From: an uncultured Cytophagaceae bacterium | Lineage (GTDB): Bacteria; Bacteroidota; Bacteroidia; Cytophagales; Microscillaceae | Direction of reading: 5' to 3' | NCBI GenBank assembly: GCA_937899305.1 | Contig: CALDJV010000698.1 | Location: 1-6,468 of the forward strand | Length of the DNA stretch: 6,468 bases | Shown: one piece after another, positions 6,333-6,468 of the stretch | Layout: each line of letters opens with the position of its first letter | Position numbering within the stretch: position 1 is the first letter of the stretch | Notes under the pieces: model-generated | Seen by the model: the letters and a program-made list of their open reading frames with translations, nothing else | The model's database searches: none | What the model was told of the DNA's origin: nothing | Made by a program: the position numbers and the translations under genes

Positions 6333-6363
6333 CAATTATACCAAGAATCAACGCATTTACAAA
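6333..6363 (-). promoter_or_regulatory. Bacteroidota-type promoter of the ABC1/UbiB gene
   Basis: On the minus strand TTTG (6363-6360) is followed after 19 bases by TATAATTG (6340-6333). This fits the Bacteroidota pattern TTTG, 19-21 bases, TAnnTTTG with one mismatch. Transcription would start near 6328, giving a leader of about 25 bases before the ATG at 6303. Both elements are present, so no activator seems needed. The placement argues against translation from the TTG at 6351. Confidence 0.5.
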
Positions 6364-6380
6364 AGTTCTCTGTAAATAAT

Positions 6381-6468
6381 CTATTCAGTAACGCTTTCAA
6401 AATAAGTGTCCGGTTTGGTCATATGCATGAATTGTTGGATGAGGCATTTTTTGCGCCCATAGCAGCGC
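6381..6468 (-). CDS. Possible 3' end of a gene cut by the window edge
   Basis: On the minus strand the frame entering at 6467 stays open for 28 codons and stops with TAG at 6381-6383, ending TKPDTYFESVTE. A second frame is open from 6468 to a TGA at 6397-6399, ending in YDQTGHLF. Both are short enough to be open by chance, and the product cannot be identified. If either is real, the gene lies directly upstream of the ABC1/UbiB gene on the same strand. Confidence 0.3.
   Translation of the reverse strand, partial: RCYGRKKCLIQQFMHMTKPDTYFESVTE
6396..6416 (-). repeat. Inverted copy of the repeat end found at 1002-1022
   Basis: On the minus strand this 21-base stretch matches 1002-1022 with one mismatch. 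The 16-base core GGACACTTATTTTGAA (plus 1007-1022; minus 6411-6396) is identical. It also resembles the left end of the small element at 889-905. The match falls at the possible 3' end of the gene at the window's right edge, and only one such end is visible here. Confidence 0.5.

Overview
The window looks like chromosomal DNA from a Bacteroidota bacterium, most likely of the Cytophagales type; this is an inference. It is AT-rich and its ribosome binding sites are poor. Gene starts are preceded by A/T-rich leaders, and the recognisable promoters fit the Bacteroidota pattern (TTTG, 19-21 bases, TAnnTTTG). The protein families also fit: a DUF5777-type outer-membrane beta-barrel and a short Bacteroidota-style Crp/Fnr regulator. 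No rRNA, tRNA, CRISPR array or complete insertion sequence is visible.

Layout from left to right. (1) A DUF5777-like beta-barrel gene (16-876, +). (2) A gene-free stretch holding a small element bounded by imperfect inverted repeats (889-1017), then a bidirectional terminator (about 1093-1128). (3) A Rieske-type non-heme iron oxygenase (1134-2294, -), preceded on its own strand by a Crp/Fnr regulator (2349-2924, -). (4) Divergent from the regulator, a tightly spaced pair: a small secreted protein (3127-3648, +) and a membrane fatty acid hydroxylase/sterol desaturase-type di-iron enzyme (3654-4532, +). (5) Converging on that pair, an ABC1/UbiB atypical kinase with two C-terminal membrane helices (4627-6303, -) and its own promoter. 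(6) The last 90 bases hold a possible gene 3' end on the minus strand and another copy of the repeat end seen at 889-1017.

The main result is a probable regulatory circuit in the centre. A perfect FNR-type box, TTGATnnnnATCAA, lies upstream of the secreted protein/hydroxylase pair. A second box with one mismatch lies upstream of the Rieske gene. Both boxes sit at exactly the same distance (centre to first base of the -7 element, 29.5 bases) from a Bacteroidota -7 element, and both promoters have A-rich DNA instead of TTTG at -33. That is the geometry of activator-dependent class II promoters, with the box near -41. The regulator encoded between them carries the E-x-x-S-R recognition helix that in E. 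coli FNR reads TTGAT half-sites, but has no FNR-style cysteine cluster. I infer that this regulator activates two oxygen-using iron enzymes, a soluble Rieske enzyme and a membrane di-iron enzyme, together with a secreted protein. Their substrates cannot be read from the sequence.

The ABC1/UbiB gene, by contrast, has a promoter with both -33 and -7 elements and no such box, so it looks independent of the circuit.
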